Positions 8,400 to 17,323 are shown, counted from the first letter of the stretch. The stretch is DNA of 64,000 nucleotides from Limnohabitans sp. Hippo3 (GCF_003063665.1 NZ_NESF01000001.1:806001-870000), one strand, 5' to 3'. Notes: generated from the sequence alone by a model not told the origin. A program made the numbers and translations.

Positions 8400-9767
8400 G
8401 TGAACCTCAATTTGCGATCCCAATTTGAGAAATCCACCCCGATGGTGGCCTTGCTCAGTCCCAGTCAGACACCTTTGAACGGACGCAGCTCTGCTGTGCG
8501 GGTGGATGAGATCAAAACGCAAATCCATCAGGAAATTCTGGCCCTGATGGATTGGCAACGCATGGAAAGCATGTCGCCAGAGCGCCTGCGCGCTGAACTG
8601 AAAACCCTGACCGAGAACCTGATCGGCACACACAACCTGGCGGTGAATGAAACCGAGAAAAGACTGATCATCCAGGCCATTCAGGACGAGATGCTGGGCC
8701 TGGGCCCAATCGAGCCCTTGCTGTCGGACCCGACGGTGTCGGACATTTTGGTCAATGGTCCTTTTCAGGTGTTTGCAGAGCGGCGCGGCAAGATCATGCC
8801 CACCGACATCCAGTTTGACAACGATGCGCATTTGCTGCGCGTGATTGACCGCATTGTGTCGCGCATCGGGCGGCGTGTGGATGAGATGAGCCCCATGGTG
8901 GATGCCCGTCTGCCCGATGGTTCACGTGTCAATGCCGTCATCCCGCCGCTGTCCATTGACGGGCCCTTGCTGTCTATTCGCCGATTTGCAGTCGTGCCTT
9001 TCACGGTGCAGGACCTGATCAAGGCAGGGGCTTTCACAGTGGGCATGGCCGAATTGATCCAGGGCTTGGTCAAGGCGCGCGTGAACCTGCTGGTGTCAGG
9101 CGGCACGGGCAGTGGCAAGACCACCTTGCTGAACGTGATGTCGTCGAGCATCCCGGCCGACGAGCGCATCATCACCATCGAGGATGCGGCCGAATTGCAG
9201 CTGCAGCAGCCGCATGTGGTGCGCCTGGAGTCACGGCCCGCCAACATCGAGGGCAAAGGCGAAATCTCGCAGCGCGACTTGCTGCGCAACAGCCTGCGCA
9301 TGCGGCCCGATCGCATCATCATGGGCGAGGTACGGGGCAGCGAAGTGCTGGACATGCTGCAGGCCATGAACTCCGGTCACGATGGCTCCATGACCACCAT
9401 CCACGCCAACTCACCGCGCGACGCGCTCACGCGACTCGAGCACATGCTGGGCATGGCGGGCCTGAAGGCCGAGTCGCGCGCCATGCGTCAGCAAATCAGC
9501 GCGGCCCTGTCGGTGGTGATCCAGGTATCGCGCTTGTCCGACGGTCAACGCAAAGTCACCAGCCTGCAAGAAATCACTGGACTGGAAGGCGATGTGATCA
9601 GCATGCAGGAGATTTTTGCTTTTCAGCAAACCGGGCTGGACCCCAACGGCGCGGTGCAAGGGCAGTTTGTGGCCAGTGGCATCCGGCCCAAGTTTGCCCA
9701 ACGCCTGAGCACCCGGGGGATTGCGCTGAGCGACAATTTTTTTGAACCCACACACCGCTGGAGCTGA
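8400..9767 (+). CDS. tadA: TadA/CpaF secretion ATPase
   Basis: This is a 455-residue type II/IV secretion ATPase that powers Flp pilus assembly. Walker A GGTGSGKT is at about 234-241, the Asp-box region [11 protein letters not shown] at 258-268, Walker [10 protein letters not shown] near 306-313 and the His box [16 protein letters not shown] near 327-341. The start is GTG, supported by CAGGAG 6 bases upstream; no better ATG exists before the conserved domain. Confidence 0.95.
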   Translation: MNLNLRSQFEKSTPMVALLSPSQTPLNGRSSAVRVDEIKTQIHQEILALMDWQRMESMSPERLRAELKTLTENLIGTHNLAVNETEKRLIIQAIQDEMLGLGPIEPLLSDPTVSDILVNGPFQVFAERRGKIMPTDIQFDNDAHLLRVIDRIVSRIGRRVDEMSPMVDARLPDGSRVNAVIPPLSIDGPLLSIRRFAVVPFTVQDLIKAGAFTVGMAELIQGLVKARVNLLVSGGTGSGKTTLLNVMSSSIPADERIITIEDAAELQLQQPHVVRLESRPANIEGKGEISQRDLLRNSLRMRPDRIIMGEVRGSEVLDMLQAMNSGHDGSMTTIHANSPRDALTRLEHMLGMAGLKAESRAMRQQISAALSVVIQVSRLSDGQRKVTSLQEITGLEGDVISMQEIFAFQQTGLDPNGAVQGQFVASGIRPKFAQRLSTRGIALSDNFFEPTHRWS

Positions 9768-9770
9768 AGC

Positions 9771-10745
9771 ATGGACGCGCGTTACTGGACTTTTGTGGGC
9801 CTGGCGGCCCTGAGCACAGCCTGGCTGGTATGGGGGCTTTACGGCCTGTGGCGGCAATATTTGGACCCGAGACGGCGAGCCTTGGCACAGCGGCTCAAGC
9901 CTGCCGATCTGAGCCTGCCGACGGATTCGTCCTTGCAGCTGCGACAGACCCGCCTGCTCAGCACGATGCCGACGCTGGATCGATGGCTTCGCGGTATGCC
10001 GGGGGCGGCGTCTCTGGATCAATTCCTGTTGCAAACCGGTCTGACTTGGCGCGTGGCGCAAGTGCTGAGCCTGGCCTTGGGCTTGGTGCTGCTGGCTTGG
10101 GTTGTCGGCACACAACTGGCATGGCCCACCGTGCTGACCGTGGCACTGGCCACCTTGGCGGTGTTAGTGTTGGCCGCTTGGCTGCAACATCGACGCGGTC
10201 AACGCATGGCGCTGATCGGGCAAGCGCTGCCTGACACCTTGGACCTGATCGCCCGCTCGATGCAGGCAGGTCATGCCTTCACGAGTGCCTTGCAGTTGGC
10301 CGCCAAGGACAGCCTACCTCCACTGTCCCATGAATTGCGAACCGTGTTCGAAGAAATCAATTTCGGCATCGGCACTGCACAGGCACTTCAGGCTATGTCA
10401 ACACGGGTGGCCAGTGACGATGTTCGGTATTTTGTAGTGGCCGTGGTGATCCAGAGTGAAACCGGCGGCAATCTGGCCGACATTCTGAAAAACACCGCCA
10501 ACCTGATCCGTGAACGTCAGAAGATTGCGGGCGTGGTGCGCGTCTTGTCGGCCGAAGGGCGCATTTCGGCCCTTGTGCTGTCGGTCCTGCCCTTTGGGCT
10601 GGCTGCCCTCATGAGCCTGCTCAATACTGGCTTCATCTCCAAACTGTGGTCAGACCCTATGGGTTTGCAGCTGGTGTATTTTTCCCTGACCCTGATGGCC
10701 ATCGGCATCTTGTGGATGTGGAAGCTGATCCAGATCCGCGTGTGA
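9771..10745 (+). CDS. tadB: TadB pilus inner-membrane platform protein
   Basis: 324 residues with N-terminal membrane helices, the T2SF/GspF-like core (LPDTLDLIARSMQAGHAFTSALQLAAK, VIQSETGGNLADIL, ERQKIAGVVRVLSAEGRISA) and two C-terminal helices. TadB pairs with TadC as the inner-membrane platform contacted by TadA. It starts 3 bases after the tadA stop. Confidence 0.93.
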   Translation: MDARYWTFVGLAALSTAWLVWGLYGLWRQYLDPRRRALAQRLKPADLSLPTDSSLQLRQTRLLSTMPTLDRWLRGMPGAASLDQFLLQTGLTWRVAQVLSLALGLVLLAWVVGTQLAWPTVLTVALATLAVLVLAAWLQHRRGQRMALIGQALPDTLDLIARSMQAGHAFTSALQLAAKDSLPPLSHELRTVFEEINFGIGTAQALQAMSTRVASDDVRYFVVAVVIQSETGGNLADILKNTANLIRERQKIAGVVRVLSAEGRISALVLSVLPFGLAALMSLLNTGFISKLWSDPMGLQLVYFSLTLMAIGILWMWKLIQIRV

Positions 10746-10785
10746 CCTCACGCCGTCCTCACTCTCTACCCATGCAGAACACCCC

Positions 10786-11730
10786 ATGACACTCTCCCCA
10801 CTTGTTTTTGCAGCACTCATCTTCGCCCTGGTGGTCAGCATCAGCTACGCCGTGCTGGTCCGTTGGCTGCCCGATCCGGGCAAGGAGCGCCTGGCGCAAT
10901 TGACGCCTGGTCGTGGCTCGGACCATTCAACGCTTTGGAGCCGTCTGCAAAAACGGCTGCTGGCCTGGCTGCTGTGGCTCAGTCCCTGGACGGCGGCCAT
11001 GTCGGGTGGCGACGAAGAAACGCCCTCGGCGTTACGGGTCCGCTTTGGGCACGCAGCTTGGCGCTCACCTGTCGCGCTGCAAATCTACTTCACCTGCAAG
11101 ACGCTGTTGACCCTGGTGCTGCCCTTGATCGCCTGGGCGCTGGTGGAGATCAGCCCCTGGCATCCGCAAGGCCTGCAACGCTTTTTGCCCTTGCTGGTGG
11201 GCGCAGCCGTGGGGTATTACTTGCCCGACTGGATCTTGAGCATCCTAGTGAGTCGCCGCCAAAGGGCATTGCTGCACGCCTTTCCGGATGCGCTGGATTT
11301 GCTGCGGGTCTGTGTACAGGCCGGGCTGGGGCTGGACGCTGCGATAGAGCGCGTGGGACGGGAAATTCGTCAGGCCCGACCTGAATTGTCCGATGAATTT
11401 GCGCTGACCGGCATGGCCTTGCGGGCAGGCTCCTCGCGTGCGCAAGCGCTGCGCCAGTTGTCGGTGCGCATCGGCCTAAAAGACATCAACGCACTGGTGT
11501 CCATGTTGATCCAGGCCGACCGCTTTGGCACCAGCGTGTCCGAATCCTTGCAGGTGCATTCGGATGCCTTGCGCACCCAGCGCCGCCTGCGTGCCGAAGA
11601 AGCTGCAGCCAAATTGCCCGTCAAATTGCTGATCCCTTTGATCTTTTGCGTCTTCCCCTCGTTGTTGACGGTGCTGCTGGGACCGGTGGTGGTGACATTG
11701 GCCAGACAACTGATCAAACCCGTTGGTTGA
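10786..11730 (+). CDS. tadC: TadC pilus inner-membrane platform protein
   Basis: 314 residues with the same GspF-like core as TadB: FPDALDLLRVCVQAGLGLDAAIERVGREI, MLIQADRFGTSVSESLQVHSDALRTQRRLRAEEAAAKLPVKLLIPLIFCVFPSLL. The highly conserved RRLRAEEAAAKLPVKL stretch is diagnostic. It is the last gene of the operon; no tadD (TPR lipoprotein) follows. Confidence 0.93.
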   Translation: MTLSPLVFAALIFALVVSISYAVLVRWLPDPGKERLAQLTPGRGSDHSTLWSRLQKRLLAWLLWLSPWTAAMSGGDEETPSALRVRFGHAAWRSPVALQIYFTCKTLLTLVLPLIAWALVEISPWHPQGLQRFLPLLVGAAVGYYLPDWILSILVSRRQRALLHAFPDALDLLRVCVQAGLGLDAAIERVGREIRQARPELSDEFALTGMALRAGSSRAQALRQLSVRIGLKDINALVSMLIQADRFGTSVSESLQVHSDALRTQRRLRAEEAAAKLPVKLLIPLIFCVFPSLLTVLLGPVVVTLARQLIKPVG

Positions 11731-11775
11731 GGCCTCGACCATTGAGCGTATTCGGCTAGCAGGCGTCATTGGTAC

Positions 11776-11796
11776 GTCCGACCTGGAGGTCAGGTC
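11776..11796. repeat. Short hairpin resembling the GTCGGACCT repeat family
   Basis: GACCTGGAGGTC (11780-11791) is a near-perfect dyad in the gap between convergent tadC and the Crp-type gene. Its core (GACCT-GR-AGGTC) matches the right half of the repeat at 40009-40084, also between convergent genes. It could serve as a bidirectional terminator; there is no clear T tract. Confidence 0.35.
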
Positions 11797-11849
11797 TAGG
11801 CTGGAAGCAGCCGTTCGGCATTGTTCATCGAAAGACAAGCAAGCGTATT

Positions 11850-12596
11850 TCACACGCTCTCAAGAACCTTGAGTTGCGCATGGTTTCGATCTGAAGCTGC
11901 TCTTAATGAGGGATGCGCAATGCCGAGCGCATTCCAGTAGCAATCACAGCTGATCATTTCTAATGCGGCTCGATTAGGTACTCGAATAGAGCCGCGATTC
12001 ATTTCAATCAGGCCTTGCCTAGCCAAACTGCCCAGTGCCATTGTCACTGCCTCCCGGCGGGTGCCAATCAATGAAGCCAACTCGCTGTGGGTGACCTGAA
12101 TGACATCGTCAAAGAGACGATCGAGCATCAAGATCATCCAGCGAACCAGTTGCTGCTCTACTTTGTGATAGCTAATGCAGGTCGCTCGCTGTGCAATGTG
12201 ACTCATTAACAAGCCCGTTCGTTTCTGCGCCTCAATGAAATACGTCGGGCACCGTTCCCTCAGACTCAACAATTCAGACATTGGTAAGCGGTAAGCCAGT
12301 CCCGAAACCCTTACGGTGGCACGATAAAAACTGGGGACATCAAGAGCGGCGACCCCCACCAAACATGTCCGGCCTAACATGTGCAACTCGATGGTCTGAC
12401 CATCGGGCAATTCATTGATCATCGATACGATCGCGCCCACTGGAAAGTAGACCTGCGTTGGACTTTCACCCATGTCGATCAGTGTCTGGCCTCGGGTCAA
12501 TGAAACCAGTGTGAGTTTGGACTGCAAGCCTTGATATTCGCTTGAAGGTAAGGTGGCAAGCACGGCATTGTTATTTGGATGCATCAGAGTCTCCAA
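11850..12596 (-). CDS. Crp/Fnr-family transcriptional regulator
   Basis: 248 residues. An N-terminal cyclic-nucleotide-binding-type beta-roll (GQTLIDMGESPTQVYFPVGAIVSMINELPDGQTIELHMLGRTCLVG) is followed by a C-terminal winged helix (VTHSELASLIGTRREAVTMALGSLARQGLIEMNRGSIRV). There is no FNR-type Cys cluster at the N-terminus. The ATG at 12584 (M5) is an alternative start. It is convergent with tadC and preceded by two dyads that could be its own operators. The signal it senses is unknown. Confidence 0.85.
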   Translation of the reverse strand: METLMHPNNNAVLATLPSSEYQGLQSKLTLVSLTRGQTLIDMGESPTQVYFPVGAIVSMINELPDGQTIELHMLGRTCLVGVAALDVPSFYRATVRVSGLAYRLPMSELLSLRERCPTYFIEAQKRTGLLMSHIAQRATCISYHKVEQQLVRWMILMLDRLFDDVIQVTHSELASLIGTRREAVTMALGSLARQGLIEMNRGSIRVPNRAALEMISCDCYWNALGIAHPSLRAASDRNHAQLKVLESV

Positions 12597-12639
12597 AATC
12601 GTCTGTAACCACTAGATACCAATTACCTTGAAAATTCTC

Positions 12640-12655
12640 TGTGCGATTGCGCACA
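12640..12655. promoter_or_regulatory. Inverted repeat TGTGCG-N4-CGCACA, candidate Crp/Fnr-type operator
   Basis: TGTGCGATTGCGCACA is a perfect 6+6 dyad with a 4-base centre, 44 bases before the Crp-type start. Its geometry (TGTG-N8-CACA) resembles Crp-family sites, so autoregulation is plausible. This is inference from position and symmetry. Confidence 0.45.
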
Positions 12656-12691
12656 CAAAGCCTTCACAGCCATCCTAAAAGCTTGTTGGTG

Positions 12692-12718
12692 ATTGATCAT
12701 TATTGGAAATAGATCAAT
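12692..12718. promoter_or_regulatory. Inverted repeat ATTGATC-N13-GATCAAT
   Basis: Perfect 7-base arms with a 13-base spacer, about 95 bases upstream of the Crp-type gene. The half-site TTGAT is that of FNR boxes (TTGAT-N4-ATCAA), but the spacing is far wider, so it is not a standard FNR box. It may bind a dimer on separate faces or form a cruciform. Confidence 0.3.
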
Positions 12719-13023
12719 CTGGCTATCGCTGACAGCTTTGCCCGTGACCCATGTCGGCTGTATACCCCTGAACTGACCTTCAGCATGCCTGCGTCCGTTT
12801 TGCCGGAAAGACTTTTTCGCTTATGGATCTCCACTGCATCTGGCAAGCGACCGACGGCTACCGCTGCAGAGCAGGCGGTTAAACACAAGGCACGAACGAC
12901 AGCAAGGGATCCGTGCAGCAGTGCAGGAAACCTTTCACTCACGACAATTTTCGGCCAAGAGGCAGAAAATTCCCTTGGCCATGCATGGCCGCACTGTCGC
13001 CATCTCTTGGACCTGCAGGAGTG

Positions 13024-13908
13024 TCAGCCCTCTTGGCGCCGAGTCCATGCCGGCAGCGGTGCGGCTTTGTGCAGCACGTCCTGGTGCAACCAAATGGCGC
13101 TGCGCCGTGCGCGTTCGGCCACGGTCTCCAGCGGCAGCTGCTGGTAGTCGTCGTTGAAGACCTCGAAGCTGTAATCGCCCCGGTAGCCGATGCGGTCCAG
13201 ACGCAGCACCAGATCATCCAACTGCTCGCTGTGCACACCCTCGCCCGGGAAAACACGGAAAGTGCGGGCCGTGGTCATGCGCTCTTCAAAGGTGGGCGTT
13301 TCCTGCCACATGAAGTCCGACAGTTGCACCAGAAAGATTTTGGACGGGTCGAGCTCTTCGATGGCGTCCAAAGGGGTCTTGGCGGCAAAGATGTGGAAGG
13401 AATCGATGCCGATGCCCAGATTGGGGCAATCGGCGCGGCACACCACATCCCAGCTGGTCGTGAACTCGTTGACCGTGCGTCCCCAGGACAAGGCTTCGTA
13501 GGCCACCTTGATGCCCAAAGGCACGGCCAGCATGGCGAGTTTTTTCAGGTCGGCGGCAATGGCATCGAGGTCTTGCGTGGCGTGGCGCGAGGTCGACGAG
13601 CAGGCGAGCAAAACTTTGCTGCCCGTGGCCGCGCACATCTCGAGCATGGCTTTGGCGATGTCGAGTTTGTAGCTGTGCAGGTGACCCGACAAGCCTTCAA
13701 AATCACGCAGCACCTGAAAGCCAGTGGGTCGCATGCCGCTGGCCTGAACCGCCGCCACGGCGGCCTGTACGCCACCAGGGTGCGTGACCAAATCGCGAGC
13801 CATCAGCATCACCTGCGAAAAACCTGCCCCTTTCATGGCGGCCAGCTTGGCCTCCAGAGTGCCAGCCATGGTGATGGTGTCCATGCCGTAGCCGTCGAGC
13901 AGATTCAT
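13024..13908 (-). CDS. 3-Dehydroshikimate dehydratase (TIM-barrel, AsbF/QuiC N-domain type)
   Basis: A 294-residue xylose-isomerase-like TIM barrel. It converts 3-dehydroshikimate to protocatechuate. Expected metal ligands are visible as Glu138 (VAYEALSWGR), Asp169 and His172 (GIGIDSFHIF), Gln195 (FLVQLSDFM) and Glu249 (YSFEVFNDD). The start at 13908 is chosen for its GGGAG 5 bases upstream; the frame is open to 13941. In pseudomonads the same domain is fused to an HPPD-like domain (QuiC1). Here the HPPD-like part is the separate gene just upstream, 13 bases away. Last gene of the TRAP-aroQ operon. Confidence 0.85.
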   Translation of the reverse strand: MNLLDGYGMDTITMAGTLEAKLAAMKGAGFSQVMLMARDLVTHPGGVQAAVAAVQASGMRPTGFQVLRDFEGLSGHLHSYKLDIAKAMLEMCAATGSKVLLACSSTSRHATQDLDAIAADLKKLAMLAVPLGIKVAYEALSWGRTVNEFTTSWDVVCRADCPNLGIGIDSFHIFAAKTPLDAIEELDPSKIFLVQLSDFMWQETPTFEERMTTARTFRVFPGEGVHSEQLDDLVLRLDRIGYRGDYSFEVFNDDYQQLPLETVAERARRSAIWLHQDVLHKAAPLPAWTRRQEG

Positions 13909-13921
13909 GGCAGCTCCCGGC

Positions 13922-14797
13922 TCATTGGTGAACAAGTTCAAAGGCCACAGAGCCCAGTGCCGCGCGGGTCAAGGCGCCCCGGTCTTCGGGATGCAATTGG
14001 GTTGACTCGACAAACTCCACACCACGGGCTTTCAGCGCCATCACGGCCTGCCCCACATCGGGCACGCCAAAGCCGATGCGCTGCAGGCACTCGGGGCTAT
14101 CGTCACCGTCCATCCAGGGCTCGGGCTCGATCAGTTGCCACAGGAATGTGCCACAGGGGCTTTTCATCAGCTTCCCCTTGGGCAGGATACCAAAGCGTTC
14201 CTCGTCAGGTATGGCGCTGAAGTCGAACATGTGTTCATAATAGGTTTGCCAGTCGGCACTGCGGGACGCGCCGATGTACTGCACCACACCGAAATAACTC
14301 ATGCCTGCCAGCGCAGGTGGATTCGGGTCCACCGTGGGGATGGGTTTGAAGTCGATGTCGTAGATGGAAAATTCTTGCCAGCGGTCCACAAAGTAAAAGC
14401 GACTGCCACCGGGGCCATGGATGGCGGGAATGTGCAGCTCCATGGCCTGCGCGTGGCTGCCCACGCTCCAAGCCCCCAAGTCCAGGCAACGAGTGTGCGC
14501 TTTCAGGGCATCCTGCACCCGAAATGCCACGGCCGACATCACAGGCTGACCATCCACCGTGGCGCTCACGCGGGCGTCATCAGGGTTGGCGTTGACCACC
14601 AGGTTCATCGTGCCCTGGCGGTACAAAGTGACCTCGCGCGAGCGGTGGCGGGCCACTGGCCGAAAGCCCATTTTCTCGAGCACTTGGCCCAGCGCCTGCG
14701 GGCGGCTGGTGGCGTACTCGATGAATTCGATGCCCGCAATGCCCAGGCGGTTGGGCATGTCGGGGACGGCTTCGCGGTCAACTTTTTTCAGGGTCAT
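13922..14797 (-). CDS. 4-Hydroxyphenylpyruvate dioxygenase-like VOC protein (QuiC C-domain type)
   Basis: About 291 residues with two VOC/glyoxalase-like halves: LGIAGIEFIEYATSRPQALGQVLEKMGF and GVVQYIGASRSADWQTYYEHMFDF, with the C-terminal RIGFGVPDVGQAVMALKARGVEFV. This is the HPPD-like module that forms the C-terminal half of QuiC1 dehydroshikimate dehydratases, encoded here on its own. Its own activity is uncertain. The frame opens at 14842 with TTG overlapping the upstream stop, but the ATG at 14797 has GGAG 7 bases upstream. Confidence 0.8.
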   Translation of the reverse strand: MTLKKVDREAVPDMPNRLGIAGIEFIEYATSRPQALGQVLEKMGFRPVARHRSREVTLYRQGTMNLVVNANPDDARVSATVDGQPVMSAVAFRVQDALKAHTRCLDLGAWSVGSHAQAMELHIPAIHGPGGSRFYFVDRWQEFSIYDIDFKPIPTVDPNPPALAGMSYFGVVQYIGASRSADWQTYYEHMFDFSAIPDEERFGILPKGKLMKSPCGTFLWQLIEPEPWMDGDDSPECLQRIGFGVPDVGQAVMALKARGVEFVESTQLHPEDRGALTRAALGSVAFELVHQ

Positions 14798-14838
14798 CTC
14801 AGGGCTCCAGTCAGACGCTCGGTTCGAGGGATCAGGGC

Positions 14839-15672
14839 TCAATAACTCAACCGCGCCACACGACGCAACACATCGGCCGTGGTCGTCGGCAAGCCGAAAT
14901 ATTCCAGATACGCCGGAATTTGCTCGTACAGCATGTCGGTGCCCACCTGCGTGCGGCAGCCACGGGCCTGCGCCGCCGCCAAAAATGCGGTGGTTTCGGC
15001 TTTCATCACGACTTCGCCCACAAAGGTGTCAGGCGACAGGCGCGACACATCCATCGGCAACGGATCGCCTTCGTTCATGCCCATGGGGGTGGCGTTGACG
15101 ACCAGGTCGTGACCGGCCGGATCGCTCGATCCCGTGCGCACGTCAATTCGGGGGTAGTTGTCTTTCAGGCGTTGGGCCAATGCTTCGCAGCCCGCCGTGT
15201 TCACATCGAACAAGCTGATGGCGGCAATGCCTGCACCAGCCAGAGAAGCCGCAATGGCGCAGCCCACGCCACCGGTGCCCACCACCAGCACGCGCTTGCC
15301 GGTCACATCAAAACCCTTGCGCTGCAGACCGCGCACAAAGCCAGCACCGTCAAACATGTCCCCCACCAGGCGTCCGTCGGGCAAGCGCTTGACGGCGTTG
15401 CAGGCCCCAGCTACGCGCACAGTGGCCGTCACCTCATCCAGCAAGCCCACCGTGCTGACCTTGTGCGGCATGGTGATCAGCGCGCCACGGATGTTTTCCA
15501 GCGTGAACACCGACTTCAGGAACGCTGGGTAGTGCGCACTTTGGCAGCCCATGGGCACGACCACCGCGTTGATGCCCGCCTCTTCAAAGTACGGGTTGTA
15601 GATCATCGGCGACTTGAAGGTGTGCGTGGGGTAGCCGATGTGGGCGATGAGTTCGGTGTGGCCGTTGATCAT
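14839..15672 (-). CDS. Quinate/shikimate dehydrogenase (AroE family), catabolic context
   Basis: AroE-fold dehydrogenase of 277 residues. The substrate site has the catalytic Lys in ALITMPHK and Asp in GDMFDGAGF, and the Rossmann motif is VLVVGTGGVGCAIA. The C-terminal block VGTDMLYEQIPAYLEYFG replaces the usual AroE ending DGxxMLxxQA. Being co-transcribed with aroQ and dehydroshikimate dehydratase, it likely oxidises shikimate or quinate for catabolism rather than synthesising shikimate; the biosynthetic aroE is probably the copy at 20660. The start at 15672 (ATG) is preferred to TTG at 15699. Confidence 0.82.
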   Translation of the reverse strand: MINGHTELIAHIGYPTHTFKSPMIYNPYFEEAGINAVVVPMGCQSAHYPAFLKSVFTLENIRGALITMPHKVSTVGLLDEVTATVRVAGACNAVKRLPDGRLVGDMFDGAGFVRGLQRKGFDVTGKRVLVVGTGGVGCAIAASLAGAGIAAISLFDVNTAGCEALAQRLKDNYPRIDVRTGSSDPAGHDLVVNATPMGMNEGDPLPMDVSRLSPDTFVGEVVMKAETTAFLAAAQARGCRTQVGTDMLYEQIPAYLEYFGLPTTTADVLRRVARLSY

Positions 15673-15699
15673 GGAATGAGCGATGGGGGATCCGAGCAA

Positions 15700-16140
15700 T
15701 CAAGCGGCTTTGGCCGCAGAAACGCCTGCGCGCAGCGCCAGCAAATAACTGTCGGCACCGAAGCCGCAGATCTGGCCTTTGACAATCTCGGCAAACACCG
15801 ACTTGTGGCGGAATTCTTCACGGGCATGGATGTTGGACATGTGCAACTCCACGACTGGGCAGGTCAGCACCGCCAGCGCATCGCGAATGGCGTAGCTGTA
15901 ATGGGTCCAGGCTCCAGCGTTGATCAGCACGGCATCGACGTTGTCAAAGTAGGCCTGGTGAATGCGCTCGCACATGTCACCTTCATGGTTGGTCTGGTAG
16001 CACTCGACCTCGGCACCCAGCTCTTGGCCCAGCTTGTGCAGGCTGGCATTGATTTCATCGAGGGTGATGGTGCCGTATTGCTGGGGGTCGCGTTTGCCGA
16101 ACATGTTGTGGTTCACGCCGTGCAGCATCAAGACTTTCAT
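15700..16140 (-). CDS. aroQ: Type II 3-dehydroquinate dehydratase
   Basis: 146 residues, the usual length for type II DHQase. Signature blocks: HGVNHNMFGKRDPQQYG (family NGPNLNLLGxRxPxxYG, with catalytic Tyr22), QTNHEGDMCERIHQA, LINAGAWTHYSYAIRDAL and VELHMSNIHAREEFRHKS. Several consensus positions differ (NGPNLN to HGVNHN, NPGA to NAGA), which fits a catabolic variant. It interconverts dehydroquinate and dehydroshikimate. GAAAGGA precedes the ATG at 16140; the frame opens at 16161. Confidence 0.9.
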   Translation of the reverse strand: MKVLMLHGVNHNMFGKRDPQQYGTITLDEINASLHKLGQELGAEVECYQTNHEGDMCERIHQAYFDNVDAVLINAGAWTHYSYAIRDALAVLTCPVVELHMSNIHAREEFRHKSVFAEIVKGQICGFGADSYLLALRAGVSAAKAA

Positions 16141-16163
16141 GACAAATCCTTTCAAAGACAAAG

Positions 16164-16193
16164 AAGGCTTCGCCGCACATGCGGCGAAGCCTT
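16164..16193 (-). terminator. Intra-operon hairpin between dctP and aroQ
   Basis: A perfect 13-base stem (AAGGCTTCGCCGC and its complement) with a 4-base loop lies in the 62-base gap after dctP. In the direction of transcription it is followed by a T-rich but interrupted stretch. It could be a leaky terminator or a 3' stabiliser that gives the solute-binding protein more mRNA than the downstream enzymes. Confidence 0.65.
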
Positions 16194-16202
16194 GGCGGGC
16201 GA

Positions 16203-17234
16203 TTACTTGCCCGACTTCTTGGCAGGCGCAGCAGCCGCTGTACGCACCTTCTCGATTTCGGCTTGCAGCTCCTTGACCAGATCCTGGCCCACGGTCACGC
16301 CGTATTTGGCAGTCACAGGGCGCATCTTGTCGCGCAGCTTGGCCATTTCAGCTTCTGGCAACTGGGTCACCTGCATGCCGTTTTTCTTCAGGTTGTCGAG
16401 GATGCTGGCTTCCAGAGCGCGGGCTTTTTCACGCTGGAATTTGGCCGACTCGGTCACGGCATCGGCCACGATTTTTTTCTCGGCAGCCGACAACTTTTCC
16501 CAGAACCTCTTGCTGATGATGACCGACTGGGGGTTGTACTGGTGGCCGGTCAAGGCCAGGTGCTTTTGCACTTCGTACAACTTGGCACCGTTGATGGTGG
16601 CCACCGGGTTTTCCTGGCCGTCCACAGCTTTTTGTTCCAACGCGGCATACAGCTCGGGGAATGGCAGTGGTGTGGGGTTGGCGCCCAGTGCCTTGACCCA
16701 GTCCACGTTGATCGGATTGGGGATCACGCGCAGTTTCAGGCCTTCCAGGTCCTCGACCTTGTTGATGGCACGCTTGCTGTTGGTGATGTTGCGGAAACCC
16801 AGCTCGTAAAAGCCCAGGCCAATGATGCCCTTGTCTTCCAGCTTGGCGTGCAGCTTCTTGCCAAACGCACCGTCGACGGCCGCGTCAGCTTCCTTGCCGG
16901 AGCCGAACATGAAGGGGAAGTCGAAAATTGCGAATTCCTTGACTTGCGAAGCGAAGATGCCCGAGTTCATCGACGCCATCTCCAGTGTGCCGCCCTGGAT
17001 GGCGGACACGTTGGCCTGGTCACTGCCCAAAGTGCCGCCGGGGAACACGTTGACCTTGATTTTGCCGCCGGAGTTTTTCTCCACGATTTCCTTGAACTTT
17101 TCCATGCCCAACACGATGGGGTGACCGGCTGCGTTCTGGTTGGCGAACTTGATGGTTTTGTCTTGAGCCGATGCCACGCCCATGGCGGCCAAGGCCACGG
17201 TGGCGATCAAGGATTGGATGAATACACGTTTCAT
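16203..17234 (-). CDS. dctP: TRAP transporter solute-binding protein DctP family
   Basis: 343 residues with a signal peptide (IQSLIATVALAAMGVASAQD), then the DctP fold: IKFANQNAAGHPIVLGMEKFKEIVEKNSGGKIKVNVFPGGTLGSD, and the family region LEGLKLRVIPNPINVDWVKALGANPTPLPFPELYAALEQKAVDGQENP with the substrate-binding Arg. It delivers an organic acid to DctQM; from the operon the ligand is probably quinate, shikimate or dehydroshikimate. Confidence 0.93.
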   Translation of the reverse strand: MKRVFIQSLIATVALAAMGVASAQDKTIKFANQNAAGHPIVLGMEKFKEIVEKNSGGKIKVNVFPGGTLGSDQANVSAIQGGTLEMASMNSGIFASQVKEFAIFDFPFMFGSGKEADAAVDGAFGKKLHAKLEDKGIIGLGFYELGFRNITNSKRAINKVEDLEGLKLRVIPNPINVDWVKALGANPTPLPFPELYAALEQKAVDGQENPVATINGAKLYEVQKHLALTGHQYNPQSVIISKRFWEKLSAAEKKIVADAVTESAKFQREKARALEASILDNLKKNGMQVTQLPEAEMAKLRDKMRPVTAKYGVTVGQDLVKELQAEIEKVRTAAAAPAKKSGK

Positions 17235-17323
17235 GAGATGTCTCCAGAAAAAAGTGAAGGACGTACGCTGTGCATCAAGGGGTTGGTCGTCAGGCGTACC
17301 CGATCAGACAACCAAACCAGGAA

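Larger units (their letters stand above)
12597..13023. other. 427-base gap upstream of the Crp-type gene
   Basis: The first 120 bases are AT-rich and hold two inverted repeats (listed separately). The rest contains short open frames on both strands (for example 12700-12942 minus), without ribosome sites or recognisable protein features. I see no supported gene. The dehydroshikimate dehydratase gene ends at the right edge. Confidence 0.5.

Noticed and set aside
12700-12942. 80-residue frame on the minus strand
   Set aside because: No ribosome site, no recognisable features, and it would start within an otherwise empty gap.
13024-14797. Frameshifted single quiC gene
   Set aside because: The two parts are in reverse order relative to the known fusion, and each has its own ribosome site, so a broken fusion is unlikely.
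15672-15699. SPIAHS just before the aroE-type start, resembling the AroE N-terminal motif
   Set aside because: The true motif (IGYPTHTFKSPMIYNP) comes later in the same frame; the earlier match is chance in a TTG-initiated extension.
14920-16809. 629-residue open frame on the plus strand
   Set aside because: Antisense to the aroE-type, aroQ and dctP genes, which have clear family motifs.
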